A DNA stretch of 24,773 nt, from assembly GCA_017620975.1 (NCBI GenBank), contig JAGAUD010000027.1, positions 1 to 24,773 of the forward strand. Direction: 5' to 3'. The DNA is from Lachnospiraceae bacterium (GTDB taxonomy: Bacteria; Bacillota_A; Clostridia; Lachnospirales; Lachnospiraceae). Position numbers and translations under genes: made by a program. The notes beneath the pieces are model-generated. The model was not told the origin of the DNA, made no database searches, and worked only from the letters and a program-made list of their open reading frames with translations. Positions 7,338-16,195 of the stretch are shown in pieces. The stretch's first letter is position 1. Every line of letters begins with the position of its first letter.

Positions 7338-10300
7338 ATGAGCAATGAAACATTAAAAACAACTGTACCTGCTGACAGTCAAACTTATCGTTTAGGTATT
7401 GATATCGGCTCTACTACGGTTAAAATCGCAATAATAGACAAAGCCCATACTATATTGTTCTCCGATTACGAACGTCATTATGCCAATATCCGCGAAACGC
7501 TGGCAGCACTTTTAAAGAAAGCATACGCTAAACTTGGCAATGTAAACCTTCATCCCATGATTACAGGTTCCGGCGGTCTGACTCTGGCCAACCATCTGGA
7601 AGTCCCTTTTAACCAGGAAGTAATTGCAGTAGCTACTTCTCTGCAGACGCTGGCTTCCAAGACAGATGTTGCCATCGAGCTTGGCGGTGAAGATGCCAAG
7701 ATCATTTATTTTGAGGGTGGTAACGTCGAGCAGCGTATGAACGGTATCTGCGCAGGCGGTACCGGATCATTTATCGACCAGATGGCTTCCCTGCTTCAGA
7801 CTGACGCCTCAGGTTTAAATGAATATGCCAAAAATTACCATTCCCTTTACGACATTGCAGCCCGTTGCGGTGTATTTGCCAAGACAGATATTCAGCCTCT
7901 CATCAATGATGGTGCCACCAAGGAAGATTTAGCTGCTTCTATTTTCCAGGCAGTAGTCAATCAGACCATCAGTGGTCTGGCTTGTGGTAAGCCGATTCGC
8001 GGACATGTAGCTTTCCTTGGCGGTCCTCTGCACTTTTTATCGGAACTGAAGGCTGCTTTTATCCGTACACTTAAGCTGGATGAGGAGCATATTATCGATA
8101 CTGATAATTCTCATCTGTTTGCAGCCATCGGTTCCGCTTTGAATGCCAAAGAGGACGTGACCTATACTATGGAAGAAATGGTAGGTAAACTTTCTTCCGA
8201 AATCAAAATGGAATTTGAAGTAGAGCGTATGGAACCGCTCTTTGCCAATCAGGAAGAATATGATGTGTTTAAAAATCGCCATGCCGGCCATCGTGTAGCC
8301 ACAGCAGATCTGAGCAGTTATCACGGCAAAGCTTTCCTGGGTATTGACGCAGGCTCTACCACCACCAAGATCGCGCTGGTAGGAGAAGACGGTTCTCTTC
8401 TTTATTCTTTTTACAGCAATAACGACGGAAGTCCCTTACATACAGCTATCCGCTCCCTGAAGGAGATTTATTCTCTGCTCCCTGAGGATGTGGAAATCGT
8501 ACGTTCCTGTTCGACCGGTTATGGGGAGGCTTTGATGAAAGCAGCTTTCCTGCTGGATGACGGAGAAGTGGAGACGGTAGCACATTACTATGCTGCTGCA
8601 TTCTTTGACCCCAAGGTAGACTGTATCCTGGATATCGGCGGTCAGGACATGAAATGTATCAAGATCAAAAATCAGACCGTAGACAGTGTGCAGCTGAACG
8701 AAGCCTGCTCCTCCGGCTGCGGCTCCTTTATCGAAACCTTTGCCAAATCCCTGAATTACAGTGTACAGGACTTTGCTGCTGAGGCATTGTTTGCCCCTCA
8801 TCCTATCGATCTGGGTACCCGCTGCACTGTATTCATGAACTCTAAGGTAAAACAGGCCCAGAAGGAAGGTGCTTCTGTAGCCGACATTTCCGCAGGTCTT
8901 GCTTATTCTGTTATCAAGAACGCCCTGTTTAAGGTCATCAAGGTATCTGATGCTTCCGAGCTGGGCAAAAATATCGTAGTACAGGGCGGAACCTTCTACA
9001 ATGATGCCGTCCTTCGAAGCTTTGAGAAAATTGCAAACTGTGAAGCCACCCGTCCCGATATTGCAGGTATCATGGGCGCTTTCGGTGCCGCTCTCATTGC
9101 TAGGGAGCGCTATGAAGAGGGTTATGCGACCTCCATGCTCTCCTATCAGAAAATCTGCGACTTGAAATTCGAGACCAGCATGGCAAAGTGTAAAGGCTGT
9201 ACCAACAGTTGCCGTCTTACTATTAATCGTTTCTCCGGCGGCAGACAGTATATCTCAGGCAACCGCTGTGAACGTGGTATCGGCGGTCAGAAAAATGCCA
9301 ATAATGTGCCAAATTTATTTGAGTACAAGCTGAAGAGACTCTTTTCCTATGAACCCCTGGATGCGGACAAAGCTCCCAGAGGTACGGTAGGTATTCCCAG
9401 AGTCCTGAATATGTATGAAAACTACCCATTCTGGTATACTTTCTTTACCAAACTGGGCTACCGTGTGATTCTCTCCCCCAGTTCCAACAGGAAAATCTAC
9501 GAACTGGGTATTGAATCCATTCCCAGTGAATCAGAGTGTTACCCGGCAAAGCTGGCTCACGGTCATGTGACCTGGCTGATCAAACAGGGCGTTGACTTTA
9601 TCTTCTATCCTGCGCTTTTCTATGAGCGCAATGAATTTGAGGATGCCAATAACCATTACAACTGTCCTATCGTAACCTCTTATTCGGAAAATATTAAAAA
9701 TAACGTAGATGAAATCGGACGCGGAGAGGTTGTTTTCCGCAATCCCTTCATGTCCTTCAGAGATCTGGATACCATAACAGATGCTCTGACGAAAGAATTT
9801 ACCGAGCTTTACGCAGATGAGATTGCTGCTGCTGCAAAAGCCGGCTGGGAAGAGCTGGCTGCTGCCCGCCATGATATGCAGGTCAAGGGCGAAGAGGTAC
9901 TGAAATATCTGGAAGAAACCGGTAAGCGCGGTATCGTTCTGGCAGGTCGTCCCTATCATATCGACCCTGAGATCAATCACGGTATTCCGGAATTAATCAC
10001 TTCCTACGATATTGCAGTGCTGACTGAGGACTCTATCTCTCATCTGGCCAAGCCGGAACGCCCACTGATTGTATCCGACCAGTGGATGTACCACTCCAGA
10101 CTTTACGCTGCTGCCAGCTATGTAAAGACAGTAGACAACCTGGACCTGATTCAGCTCAATTCTTTCGGCTGCGGTCTGGACGCGGTTACCACCGACCAGG
10201 TGAATGATATCCTTTCCGGCTCCGATAAGATCTATACCTGCTTAAAAATTGATGAAGTCAACAATCTGGGTGCTGCAAGAATCCGTATCCGCTCTCTTCT

Positions 10301-11621
10301 CTCTGCCATCCGTGTCAGAGAAAAGATGAACAAGGCACGTACTATTCGCTCTTCCGCTATCGAGAAAGTATCCTTTACGGAAGAAATGCGCAAGAACTAT
10401 ACCATTATCTGTCCGCAGATGTCGCCCATTCATTTTGAGATTTTACAGCCTGCATTCAATGCCTGCGGCTACAATTTCGTAGTTCTTGATAACGACAATA
10501 AGCACTCTGTGGACGTTGGACTGAAATATGTAAATAACGATGCCTGCTATCCTTCCCTGCTGGTAGTTGGCCAAATCATGGAAGCACTGCTTTCCGGTAA
10601 ATATGACCTCAATCAGACAGCCATCATCATGACCCAGACAGGCGGCGGCTGTCGTGCTACCAACTATGTAGGCTTTATCCGCCGTGCGCTGGCAAAGGCC
10701 GGAATGGAACAGATTCCCGTTATTTCCCTGAATCTGGGCGGTATCGAGAGTAATCCCGGCTTCCATTTGAACGCGGAGCTGATGCTTCGCGCTGCTATCG
10801 GCGCACAGTTCGGTGATATCTTCATGCGCTGCGTATATCGCATGCGCCCTTATGAAGCAGTTCCCGGAAGCGTCAACGAAGTACACCGCAAATGGCTGAA
10901 GGTAGTACAGGACTATATATCCGCAAAACATATGAACCTGCTCAAATTCAACTCCCTGTGCAGGGCTATCATCCGTGACTTCGACAACATTCCGCTTAAG
11001 GATATCAAGAAGCCTCGTGTCGGTATCGTAGGTGAGATTCTCGTAAAATTCTCTCCTGCCGGTAATAACCACCTGGTAGAACTTTTAGAGTCAGAGGGAG
11101 CAGAAGCCGTTGTGCCTGACTTGATAGACTTCATGCTGTACTGCTTCTACAATCAGATTTACAAAGCTGAGCACTTAGGTACCAGTAAGAAAGCTGCCAA
11201 AGTCTCCAATCTGGGGATCTGGGCAATTGAACATATTTTGCGGGGAGCATCCGTAAAAGCATTTAAGAAGAGCAAACACTTTACACCGCCTACATCGATT
11301 CGCGAAATCGTAAGCTTTGCAGAACCCATCGTATCTATCGGCAACCAGACCGGTGAAGGCTGGTTCTTAACGGGTGAAATGGTAGAACTGATACATGACG
11401 GTGTGCCTAATATCGTATGTACCCAGCCTTTCGGCTGCCTGCCCAACCACGTGGTAGGTAAGGGTGTCATCAAATCACTGAGGAAGCATTATCCGGAGTC
11501 AAACGTAGTCGCTATCGACTATGATCCCGGTGCCAGTGAAGTAAATCAGCTGAACCGTATCAAGCTGATGTTATCCACCGCACAGAAGAATCTGCAGCGT
11601 GCAGAGTCAAAGGAATCATAA
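7338..11621 (+). CDS. Giant double acyl-CoA dehydratase activase (BadF/BadG/BcrA/BcrD family) fused to dehydratase-like domains
   Basis: The family couples ATP hydrolysis to one-electron transfer onto 2-hydroxyacyl-CoA dehydratases or benzoyl-CoA-reductase-like enzymes. Two ASKHA ATPase domains are visible. The first starts with [12 protein letters not shown] near residue 19, with the paired cluster cysteines C138 (CAGGTGSF) and C177 (RCGVF). The second starts with [12 protein letters not shown] near 334, with C457 (CSSGCGSF) and C496 (RCTVF). Each therefore keeps one half of a 4Fe-4S ligand set. A C618/C621/C625/C644 cluster and a DUF2229-like domain follow. The C-terminal third resembles HgdB-type dehydratase subunits (GGGCRATNY with C1105). 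Such fusions of about 1400 aa are common in Clostridia, but the substrate is unknown. It stands alone with no dehydratase genes nearby. AAAGGG lies about 9 bases before the ATG. Confidence 0.9.
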   Translation: MSNETLKTTVPADSQTYRLGIDIGSTTVKIAIIDKAHTILFSDYERHYANIRETLAALLKKAYAKLGNVNLHPMITGSGGLTLANHLEVPFNQEVIAVATSLQTLASKTDVAIELGGEDAKIIYFEGGNVEQRMNGICAGGTGSFIDQMASLLQTDASGLNEYAKNYHSLYDIAARCGVFAKTDIQPLINDGATKEDLAASIFQAVVNQTISGLACGKPIRGHVAFLGGPLHFLSELKAAFIRTLKLDEEHIIDTDNSHLFAAIGSALNAKEDVTYTMEEMVGKLSSEIKMEFEVERMEPLFANQEEYDVFKNRHAGHRVATADLSSYHGKAFLGIDAGSTTTKIALVGEDGSLLYSFYSNNDGSPLHTAIRSLKEIYSLLPEDVEIVRSCSTGYGEALMKAAFLLDDGEVETVAHYYAAAFFDPKVDCILDIGGQDMKCIKIKNQTVDSVQLNEACSSGCGSFIETFAKSLNYSVQDFAAEALFAPHPIDLGTRCTVFMNSKVKQAQKEGASVADISAGLAYSVIKNALFKVIKVSDASELGKNIVVQGGTFYNDAVLRSFEKIANCEATRPDIAGIMGAFGAALIARERYEEGYATSMLSYQKICDLKFETSMAKCKGCTNSCRLTINRFSGGRQYISGNRCERGIGGQKNANNVPNLFEYKLKRLFSYEPLDADKAPRGTVGIPRVLNMYENYPFWYTFFTKLGYRVILSPSSNRKIYELGIESIPSESECYPAKLAHGHVTWLIKQGVDFIFYPALFYERNEFEDANNHYNCPIVTSYSENIKNNVDEIGRGEVVFRNPFMSFRDLDTITDALTKEFTELYADEIAAAAKAGWEELAAARHDMQVKGEEVLKYLEETGKRGIVLAGRPYHIDPEINHGIPELITSYDIAVLTEDSISHLAKPERPLIVSDQWMYHSRLYAAASYVKTVDNLDLIQLNSFGCGLDAVTTDQVNDILSGSDKIYTCLKIDEVNNLGAARIRIRSLLSAIRVREKMNKARTIRSSAIEKVSFTEEMRKNYTIICPQMSPIHFEILQPAFNACGYNFVVLDNDNKHSVDVGLKYVNNDACYPSLLVVGQIMEALLSGKYDLNQTAIIMTQTGGGCRATNYVGFIRRALAKAGMEQIPVISLNLGGIESNPGFHLNAELMLRAAIGAQFGDIFMRCVYRMRPYEAVPGSVNEVHRKWLKVVQDYISAKHMNLLKFNSLCRAIIRDFDNIPLKDIKKPRVGIVGEILVKFSPAGNNHLVELLESEGAEAVVPDLIDFMLYCFYNQIYKAEHLGTSKKAAKVSNLGIWAIEHILRGASVKAFKKSKHFTPPTSIREIVSFAEPIVSIGNQTGEGWFLTGEMVELIHDGVPNIVCTQPFGCLPNHVVGKGVIKSLRKHYPESNVVAIDYDPGASEVNQLNRIKLMLSTAQKNLQRAESKES

Positions 11622-11635
11622 CGTTACATATGCAT

Positions 11636-11671
11636 ACAACCGGGACATTCTATCTGAACCGTCCCGGTTGT
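11636..11671. terminator. Hairpin between convergent genes, probable bidirectional terminator
   Basis: ACAACCGGGAC (11636-11646) pairs perfectly with GTCCCGGTTGT (11661-11671) around a 14-base loop. It lies 15 bases after the activase stop and 5 bases after the Uma2-fusion stop on the other strand, so it can serve both convergent genes. The T-runs on either side are interrupted. Confidence 0.75.
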
Positions 11672-11675
11672 TTAT

Positions 11676-12545
11676 CTATTCCGGCCAGTCCTGAATCAAG
11701 TCTGCAATTTCCTTAAGATCAATCTGTAAATCTCCGTTATAAAGCGCAAGACCTGCTTTTCCTTCCAGCGGATAGATGCAGGGCATATTCTCATTCACAA
11801 AATCATATACCATCAAAATCTTCTTCTCCGGGTCAATGATCCAATATTCTTTTACACCTGCCTCAGCATATTTCTGTAATTTTTTCGTATAATCCATCTT
11901 GCGTGTAGAGTTGGATACCACTTCCAGCACAAATTCAGGAGCTCCCATAATTCCCCAGCGCTTAATCTTATTCCTGTCACACGCAATAACCAAATCCGGC
12001 TGAATCATCGTTTTATCATCACAATCGAGGCGAACATCTACAGGGGCGATAGCAGGGATGCAATTACCGCCTTTTTTCTGAATATATGCATCCACATAGG
12101 AAAACATTTTGCCGGCTATCCTCTGATGTACAAATCCCGGGGCACTCATATCATAAATTACACCATCAATCAGCTCTGCCCTTCGTTCATCAGGTAATGT
12201 ATAATAGTCTGCTACTGTGTATTCTCCCTGACGTTTTCCTCTTTGAGCTCCATATGCATTCGCAGACTCTCTTACACACATCGTCTGTGTTGTCTTCTGC
12301 TTTTCTCCATCGCCATATGCAGCCGGCTTGTGCTCACTTTTGGCCGACACCGTGCCCCCTGAAGGAATCGTCTCCTCTCCGGCAAGTACTCTCTCAATTG
12401 CCTGACGAGTAGCGTAACGTGGGTAGGCAGTCTCCCCGGTAAATATTTTCTGCAGTGTACCCAACGGAACACCGCTATATTCAGACAACTGTGCCATCGT
12501 GTAGCCACGTTCCTGCTTAATTCGCTTCATTTCATCCAATGTCAT
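11676..12545 (-). CDS. XRE-type HTH fused to Uma2/DUF820 PD-(D/E)XK nuclease-like domain
   Basis: This is a 289-aa two-part protein. Residues 1-55 form a helix-turn-helix (MAQLSEYSGVPLGTLQKIF, 17-35). Residues 60-105 are a low-complexity linker, and the Uma2-family domain starts near GEYTVADYYTLP (108-119). Nuclease-fold landmarks are QPDLVIACD (Asp184), PEFVLEVVS (Glu208) and DYTKKLQKYAEAGVKEYWII (218-237), with lysines K221/K222 as the third position of the PD-(D/E)XK core. Uma2 proteins are very common in cyanobacteria and some Clostridia, and their biological role is not established. The fused HTH suggests binding to a specific DNA site, perhaps its own promoter, which carries direct and inverted repeats. 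AAGGAGGA lies 7 bases before the ATG. It is monocistronic as far as can be seen. Confidence 0.88.
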   Translation of the reverse strand: MTLDEMKRIKQERGYTMAQLSEYSGVPLGTLQKIFTGETAYPRYATRQAIERVLAGEETIPSGGTVSAKSEHKPAAYGDGEKQKTTQTMCVRESANAYGAQRGKRQGEYTVADYYTLPDERRAELIDGVIYDMSAPGFVHQRIAGKMFSYVDAYIQKKGGNCIPAIAPVDVRLDCDDKTMIQPDLVIACDRNKIKRWGIMGAPEFVLEVVSNSTRKMDYTKKLQKYAEAGVKEYWIIDPEKKILMVYDFVNENMPCIYPLEGKAGLALYNGDLQIDLKEIADLIQDWPE

Positions 12546-12562
12546 TCAAGACTCCTCCTTCT

Positions 12563-12609
12563 GATACAATTCAATTAATCCATCCTTTTTTAACTAATAT
12601 AATTGTATC
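12563..12609. repeat. Inverted repeat over the Uma2-fusion promoter
   Basis: GATACAATT (12563-12571) and AATTGTATC (12601-12609) are a perfect 9-bp inverted repeat 29 bases apart. The distal arm contains the -10 box of the Uma2-fusion gene, and the other arm lies in its leader just before the ribosome site. It could be an operator bound at two places, or an mRNA stem. I favour the operator because of the -10 overlap. Confidence 0.6.
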
Positions 12610-12630
12610 ACGGTTCTGCCCGTAACGCAA
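12602..12630 (-). promoter_or_regulatory. Probable promoter of the HTH-Uma2 gene
   Basis: On the minus strand, TTGCGT and TACAAT are separated by exactly 17 bases, about 57 bases before the start codon. The -35 box touches the last of three 11-bp-spaced direct repeats, and the -10 box lies inside an inverted-repeat arm. Confidence 0.55.
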
Positions 12631-12659
12631 CCGTTTTTTAACCTTTTATCAACCTTTTA
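12629..12659. repeat. Three direct repeats with 11-bp period
   Basis: AACC followed by a T-run occurs at 12629 (AACCGTTTT), 12640 (AACCTTTTA) and 12651 (AACCTTTTA), exactly 11 bases apart, which places them on one face of the helix. They lie directly upstream of the -35 box of the HTH-Uma2 gene and look like a regulator-binding array or phased A-tracts. Confidence 0.55.
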
Positions 12660-12733
12660 ATTCATAACTGCGCGGTGTCGGCTGTTTGAACTGTTATCCC
12701 AAGCGATACTGTTCACAGCAACATTATGCGCAC

Positions 12734-12772
12734 AAAAAAAGAAGCCGCGTACCGCCTAAGTACAACGACTTC
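12734..12772 (-). terminator. Rho-independent terminator after the 79-aa gene
   Basis: Read on the minus strand, GAAGTCGTTGTAC pairs with GTACGCGGCTTC around a 7-base loop, with one mismatch and one bulge, and is followed immediately by seven T residues. It lies about 55 bases after the stop codon at 12826. Confidence 0.85.
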
Positions 12773-12825
12773 CTCTCCAAATACTTGTAACAGTTCAGAC
12801 GGGGTCTGAGCTACTTACTTCTGCA

Positions 12826-13065
12826 TCAGGACGCATTTGCCATTCTGCTGTCCAGATACTGCTGCAGCGCCTCCACTGCTTCCTCAGGGCTTAAGCCCGC
12901 TTCTTCAATCAAATCATTCACAGTTCCCAGGTCTTTGATTCTTTTCTCCTCGTACATAGCCTCCAGTTCCTTTTTCTCAGACTCGATTCTGGTCAGAAGC
13001 GCAGAAATCAGTTCTTGCTTTGCTGTGATTTTCTCTTCAATTGTTTTCTTCGTTCCTCTTGCCAT
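12826..13065 (-). CDS. Small coiled-coil protein of unknown function
   Basis: This is a 79-aa charged protein with no signal peptide. Residues 8-46 form a nearly continuous amphipathic helix of coiled-coil type, rich in E and K with heptad-spaced L, I and M. A helical tail follows with LSPEEAVEALQQYLDSR. I do not know the family, though its composition resembles small Lachnospiraceae proteins of unknown function. A perfect AGGAGG lies 6 bases before the ATG and a strong terminator follows, so this is a real and probably well-expressed single gene. A role as a structural adaptor or nucleoid-type protein cannot be decided from sequence. Confidence 0.8.
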   Translation of the reverse strand: MARGTKKTIEEKITAKQELISALLTRIESEKKELEAMYEEKRIKDLGTVNDLIEEAGLSPEEAVEALQQYLDSRMANAS

Positions 13066-13262
13066 ATATACCTCCTGATTCTCCGGCTGATCACTTTGCC
13101 GTAGATTTCAAATGCGCTGCAGCAGCCTTCTGTGTAAATGTCAAATTTCGTAGAACATGTTCCGCCGCATTGCTTATTTCCAGTATATGGACAAGGCAGG
13201 AAAATTATACCTGATTTCTCAGATTTTTAGGAATATAAATAAACTCAGCAGGGAGTTCTTCC

Positions 13263-14647
13263 TTACATCAAGTCAGTTTCTGAACAGTAACGCGGGTACA
13301 CCTGAACCACGCTGTTGTTCTCAACAGAATAAACCGCATCATATAACTGCATATTTTTTTCGTTCAAATTATGTGTCACATGAAGAATCAGCCGGGTATC
13401 TTTTGCGATAATTCCCTCTTCCAGCTCCTTGGCCATTTGTTCATGCACAGAAGAAGTGAACTCGTCGAGTATCAAAATTTCACAATCCCTGTAAAGCGCC
13501 CTTGCGTAGGCGAGGCGCTTCTTCTCTCCGCCGGACAGCTCCCGAGCAGGCAGATGAAGTAAAGCATCCACATCTTTGCCGCCGCGACACATAGTCAGAT
13601 TGCTTCGGTTCAAGACCAGGGCCAGCTTACCGCGGTCCTCTTCGCTTCCTGCCAGAATATTCTCCTTCACGTTTTTATGGAAGATCATCGGAGACTGTGC
13701 CACATAGCCAACACGATGCAGAAGACTCGCCTTGCTGATATCGTCATAGAAAGTGTCGTTCCACTGTATGTGGCCTGCAATCGGTGTAAGCTGCTTTAAG
13801 ATCAGCCTGAGCAATGTGGTCTTGCCACTGCCGCTTTCACCAATGATTGCATATTTCTTTCCGGCAAAAAGCTCCATGGACACATGCTCCAGCACCATTT
13901 CTTCCCCATAGGCGCAGCTGACGTCCTGAAGAGAGATTTTATCCAGATCGGGTAACGGCGTGCCTCCTGACGTCCATACTTCTTTTCCCTCGATGCCCGC
14001 TCTTTCATATTCCTTAAAGCTTTGGCGAACTTCCGAAGCACTCCTTATTTGAGTCACGGTAGAGCCCAGCTCGCCGACAGGCCCCAAAGCGGAGGCGATC
14101 AATCGCTCGCCTTCATACTTTCTGTCTGAAGCCCGGCCAGCTTTTTCTGAAGGCCATGAGTCAGACCCATAAAAGCCGCAAACAATACCGCGCTGACCAG
14201 CGCAATGCGCCACTGCAGATACAACATTGCTCCAAAGGAAATTATGCTCACAGTACAATTTCGGATGAGCTGAAACAACGGCTCATAATAGGTGCTCTCC
14301 ATCACATCCACCTGGTGCTGGTGCCGTGAGAGCACTTCGCCAATCTGACTTTTTCGGTGTAGCACCTCGGATTGCCATATCAGCCCTTTAGAAAGACGCT
14401 CCTTCATTTGGATGCGAATATCCCGCATGGTTCTCGCACATACTTTTTTGCTGCACCAATAGATTACAAGATAAACCAGATAATAACCACATGCAAGCAG
14501 GCAAAAGTCCGAAAATCCAAGGTCTGCATTAGCGCCGGTTACCATATCAACTATCAGTTTCAACAGCCACGCGCAGCCCAGACCCAAAATCCCCTGCATG
14601 ACGCCCAGCATGATAGAAAACGTCACTTGAACGCGCATCCTTTTCAT
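13263..14647 (-). pseudogene. ABC half-transporter broken by internal deletion and frame change
   Basis: The reading frame from 14647 encodes 182 aa of an ABC-exporter membrane domain (about four hydrophobic helices) and stops at 14099 after LQTESMKASD. The rest continues in another frame from about 14100: LIASALGPVGELGSTVTQIR, the end of a membrane domain, then a full ATPase domain. That domain has GESGSGKTTLLR (Walker A), YVAQSP (Q-loop), ELSGGEKKRLAYARAL (signature), EILILDEF (Walker B) and HVTHN (H-loop). Alignment by eye with the partner at 14644-16191 suggests that about 80 codons (late helices TM4-TM5) are missing at the junction. The start is excellent: AGGAGGT 6 bases before an ATG that overlaps the partner stop as ATGA. 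It was therefore once the second half of a heterodimeric exporter. A product is unlikely to work. Confidence 0.8.
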
Positions 14648-16191
14648 ATCGCCACCTCCTGTATCCGCTTAGAACCGAGTTTTACATGAACATCATACTG
14701 CTCAGGGAAGTACGTTCTGTGAGCCACAGCGCACAGAGCCATTTGCGGATTCTCCGTCAAAAGCATTTCTTCGATTCTCTGCCCAAGCGCACTGTCCATA
14801 TTGGTCGTCAATTCATCTGCGATCAGCAGGTCCGGGTTCGTCAACAACGCCCGTGCCATCGCTACTCTTGTCCTTTGACCGCCGGACAGATTTGCACCGC
14901 CATCCTCGATCATCAAATCAAGAGGCAAAGATAATTCCAGCTTCTGCAAAAGTCCACAAAGTACACCGTCAGCCACGTTCTGATCAAACACTATGTTCTG
15001 GCGCAAAGTGCCTTGAAAAAGAAACGGCTCCTGGGGAACATATGCAATCCTGTCCGTAAATCGGGAAATACATCCCGTCTGACAGACCTTATGTCCCACC
15101 ATGAGTTCCAGAAACGTGCTTTTTCCGCTGCCGCTTTCGCCGGTGATCAGATGTTTTTCCCCTCTGCGGATGATCAGGCTCACGCCCTCCAGTAGTTGTG
15201 TCTCCGCTTCATATCGAAAGCACACATCCCGAACCTCCAACAGCACATCTCCCGCCTTTTGAGGCAGCGAATCAGACGGCGGCACTTCCTCCAGATACGC
15301 GTCTAACTCCTTTTTCAGCTGCTCTACGCCCTTGATTTTCACTCTAATCCGCGAAAGCATCGACCATTGATTCAGCGCCTGCACAGAGAGTTCAGCAGCA
15401 GAGACAAATATCCCCAGTCCCGTTCGGCCGCTATAGGCAAGTCCACCCCCGATGATCAAGATGAGGATATATATCAGCATGTTCTGACCAACACCAAGTG
15501 TCTCGATTCCCAACTGCGCCAGACGGTAATCGTACAGTGTCTTCTCCAATGATTTGTTGGCTTGAGAGAAATTTTCCTCCGCCAACGCCTCCATCCGGTT
15601 CAGGTGAATCTCCTCATAGCCCTCATGAAGTTCTGCCAGCGTATCGACAAACGCAGCTTTTTTCTCTTGCAGCTGCCGCTGCTTCTCCGTCAATTTTTTT
15701 CTTAAGAATCGAATCGCAACGCCAAAGCCCACCGCAGCCGCAGTAACCGCAAATCCGCATTGCAAGGAGATGACAAAAAGAGTCACAAACGTAGTGCCGA
15801 ATTGGATCATCAGCTTCATTCCATATAGACCTATGTAAAAATACTGATTCAGGACCGTATCCACCTCGCCTAAAAAGAACGATATGTGCTCCTCATCGCT
15901 TTTGATCCCATGGGACTGGGCAGACTGCCTCAAAAATGCCTTTGCAGCTCTTCTCTTTACCTCTGTGGAAAAAACAGCGTACGAGCGTCCGCGAATGTAT
16001 GATTCAAACAGTTCAAGGAAAATTGAAAGGGCAAGAGCCACTGCCGTCAGCAACGCCAGACAACCATTGACAGCTTCCTTCTCCAGGTCGCTGATCAGCC
16101 GCATCTGCATATACACAAATGCGCAGGAAACCAGCGCAGACAGGGCTTGTACGAACACAAGGCTTGCTGAAGTACGTCGGGTAAATTTCAT
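14644..16191 (-). CDS. ABC exporter half-transporter (membrane domain plus ATPase)
   Basis: This is a 515-aa fused exporter subunit. The membrane domain covers about residues 1-300, with hydrophobic helices near 8-28, 43-62, 118-160 and 230-255. The ATPase domain is complete: Walker A GESGSGKS (351-358), Q-loop Gln387, signature LSGGQ (435-439), Walker B ending Asp459-Glu460, and H-loop His491. It probably formed a heterodimer with the product of the now-broken downstream gene. The substrate is unknown; position next to a C39-like protein and a putative signal peptide suggests peptide export. No N-terminal C39 domain is fused to it. GGAGG lies within the last codons of the lipoprotein gene, which ends 4 bases upstream, so the genes are cotranscribed. 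The coding sequence is visibly more GC-rich than the genes upstream. Confidence 0.88.
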   Translation of the reverse strand: MKFTRRTSASLVFVQALSALVSCAFVYMQMRLISDLEKEAVNGCLALLTAVALALSIFLELFESYIRGRSYAVFSTEVKRRAAKAFLRQSAQSHGIKSDEEHISFFLGEVDTVLNQYFYIGLYGMKLMIQFGTTFVTLFVISLQCGFAVTAAAVGFGVAIRFLRKKLTEKQRQLQEKKAAFVDTLAELHEGYEEIHLNRMEALAEENFSQANKSLEKTLYDYRLAQLGIETLGVGQNMLIYILILIIGGGLAYSGRTGLGIFVSAAELSVQALNQWSMLSRIRVKIKGVEQLKKELDAYLEEVPPSDSLPQKAGDVLLEVRDVCFRYEAETQLLEGVSLIIRRGEKHLITGESGSGKSTFLELMVGHKVCQTGCISRFTDRIAYVPQEPFLFQGTLRQNIVFDQNVADGVLCGLLQKLELSLPLDLMIEDGGANLSGGQRTRVAMARALLTNPDLLIADELTTNMDSALGQRIEEMLLTENPQMALCAVAHRTYFPEQYDVHVKLGSKRIQEVAI

Positions 16192-16195
16192 TCAT

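Noticed and set aside
10443..11072. A 209-codon minus-strand open frame
   Set aside because: It is antisense inside the activase gene and resembles no protein family. It is a shadow frame.
14085..14120. Programmed ribosomal frameshift in the second ABC subunit
   Set aside because: No slippery heptamer is seen, and about 80 codons of membrane domain are missing, so a simple frame change would not restore a full protein. Deletion explains it better.
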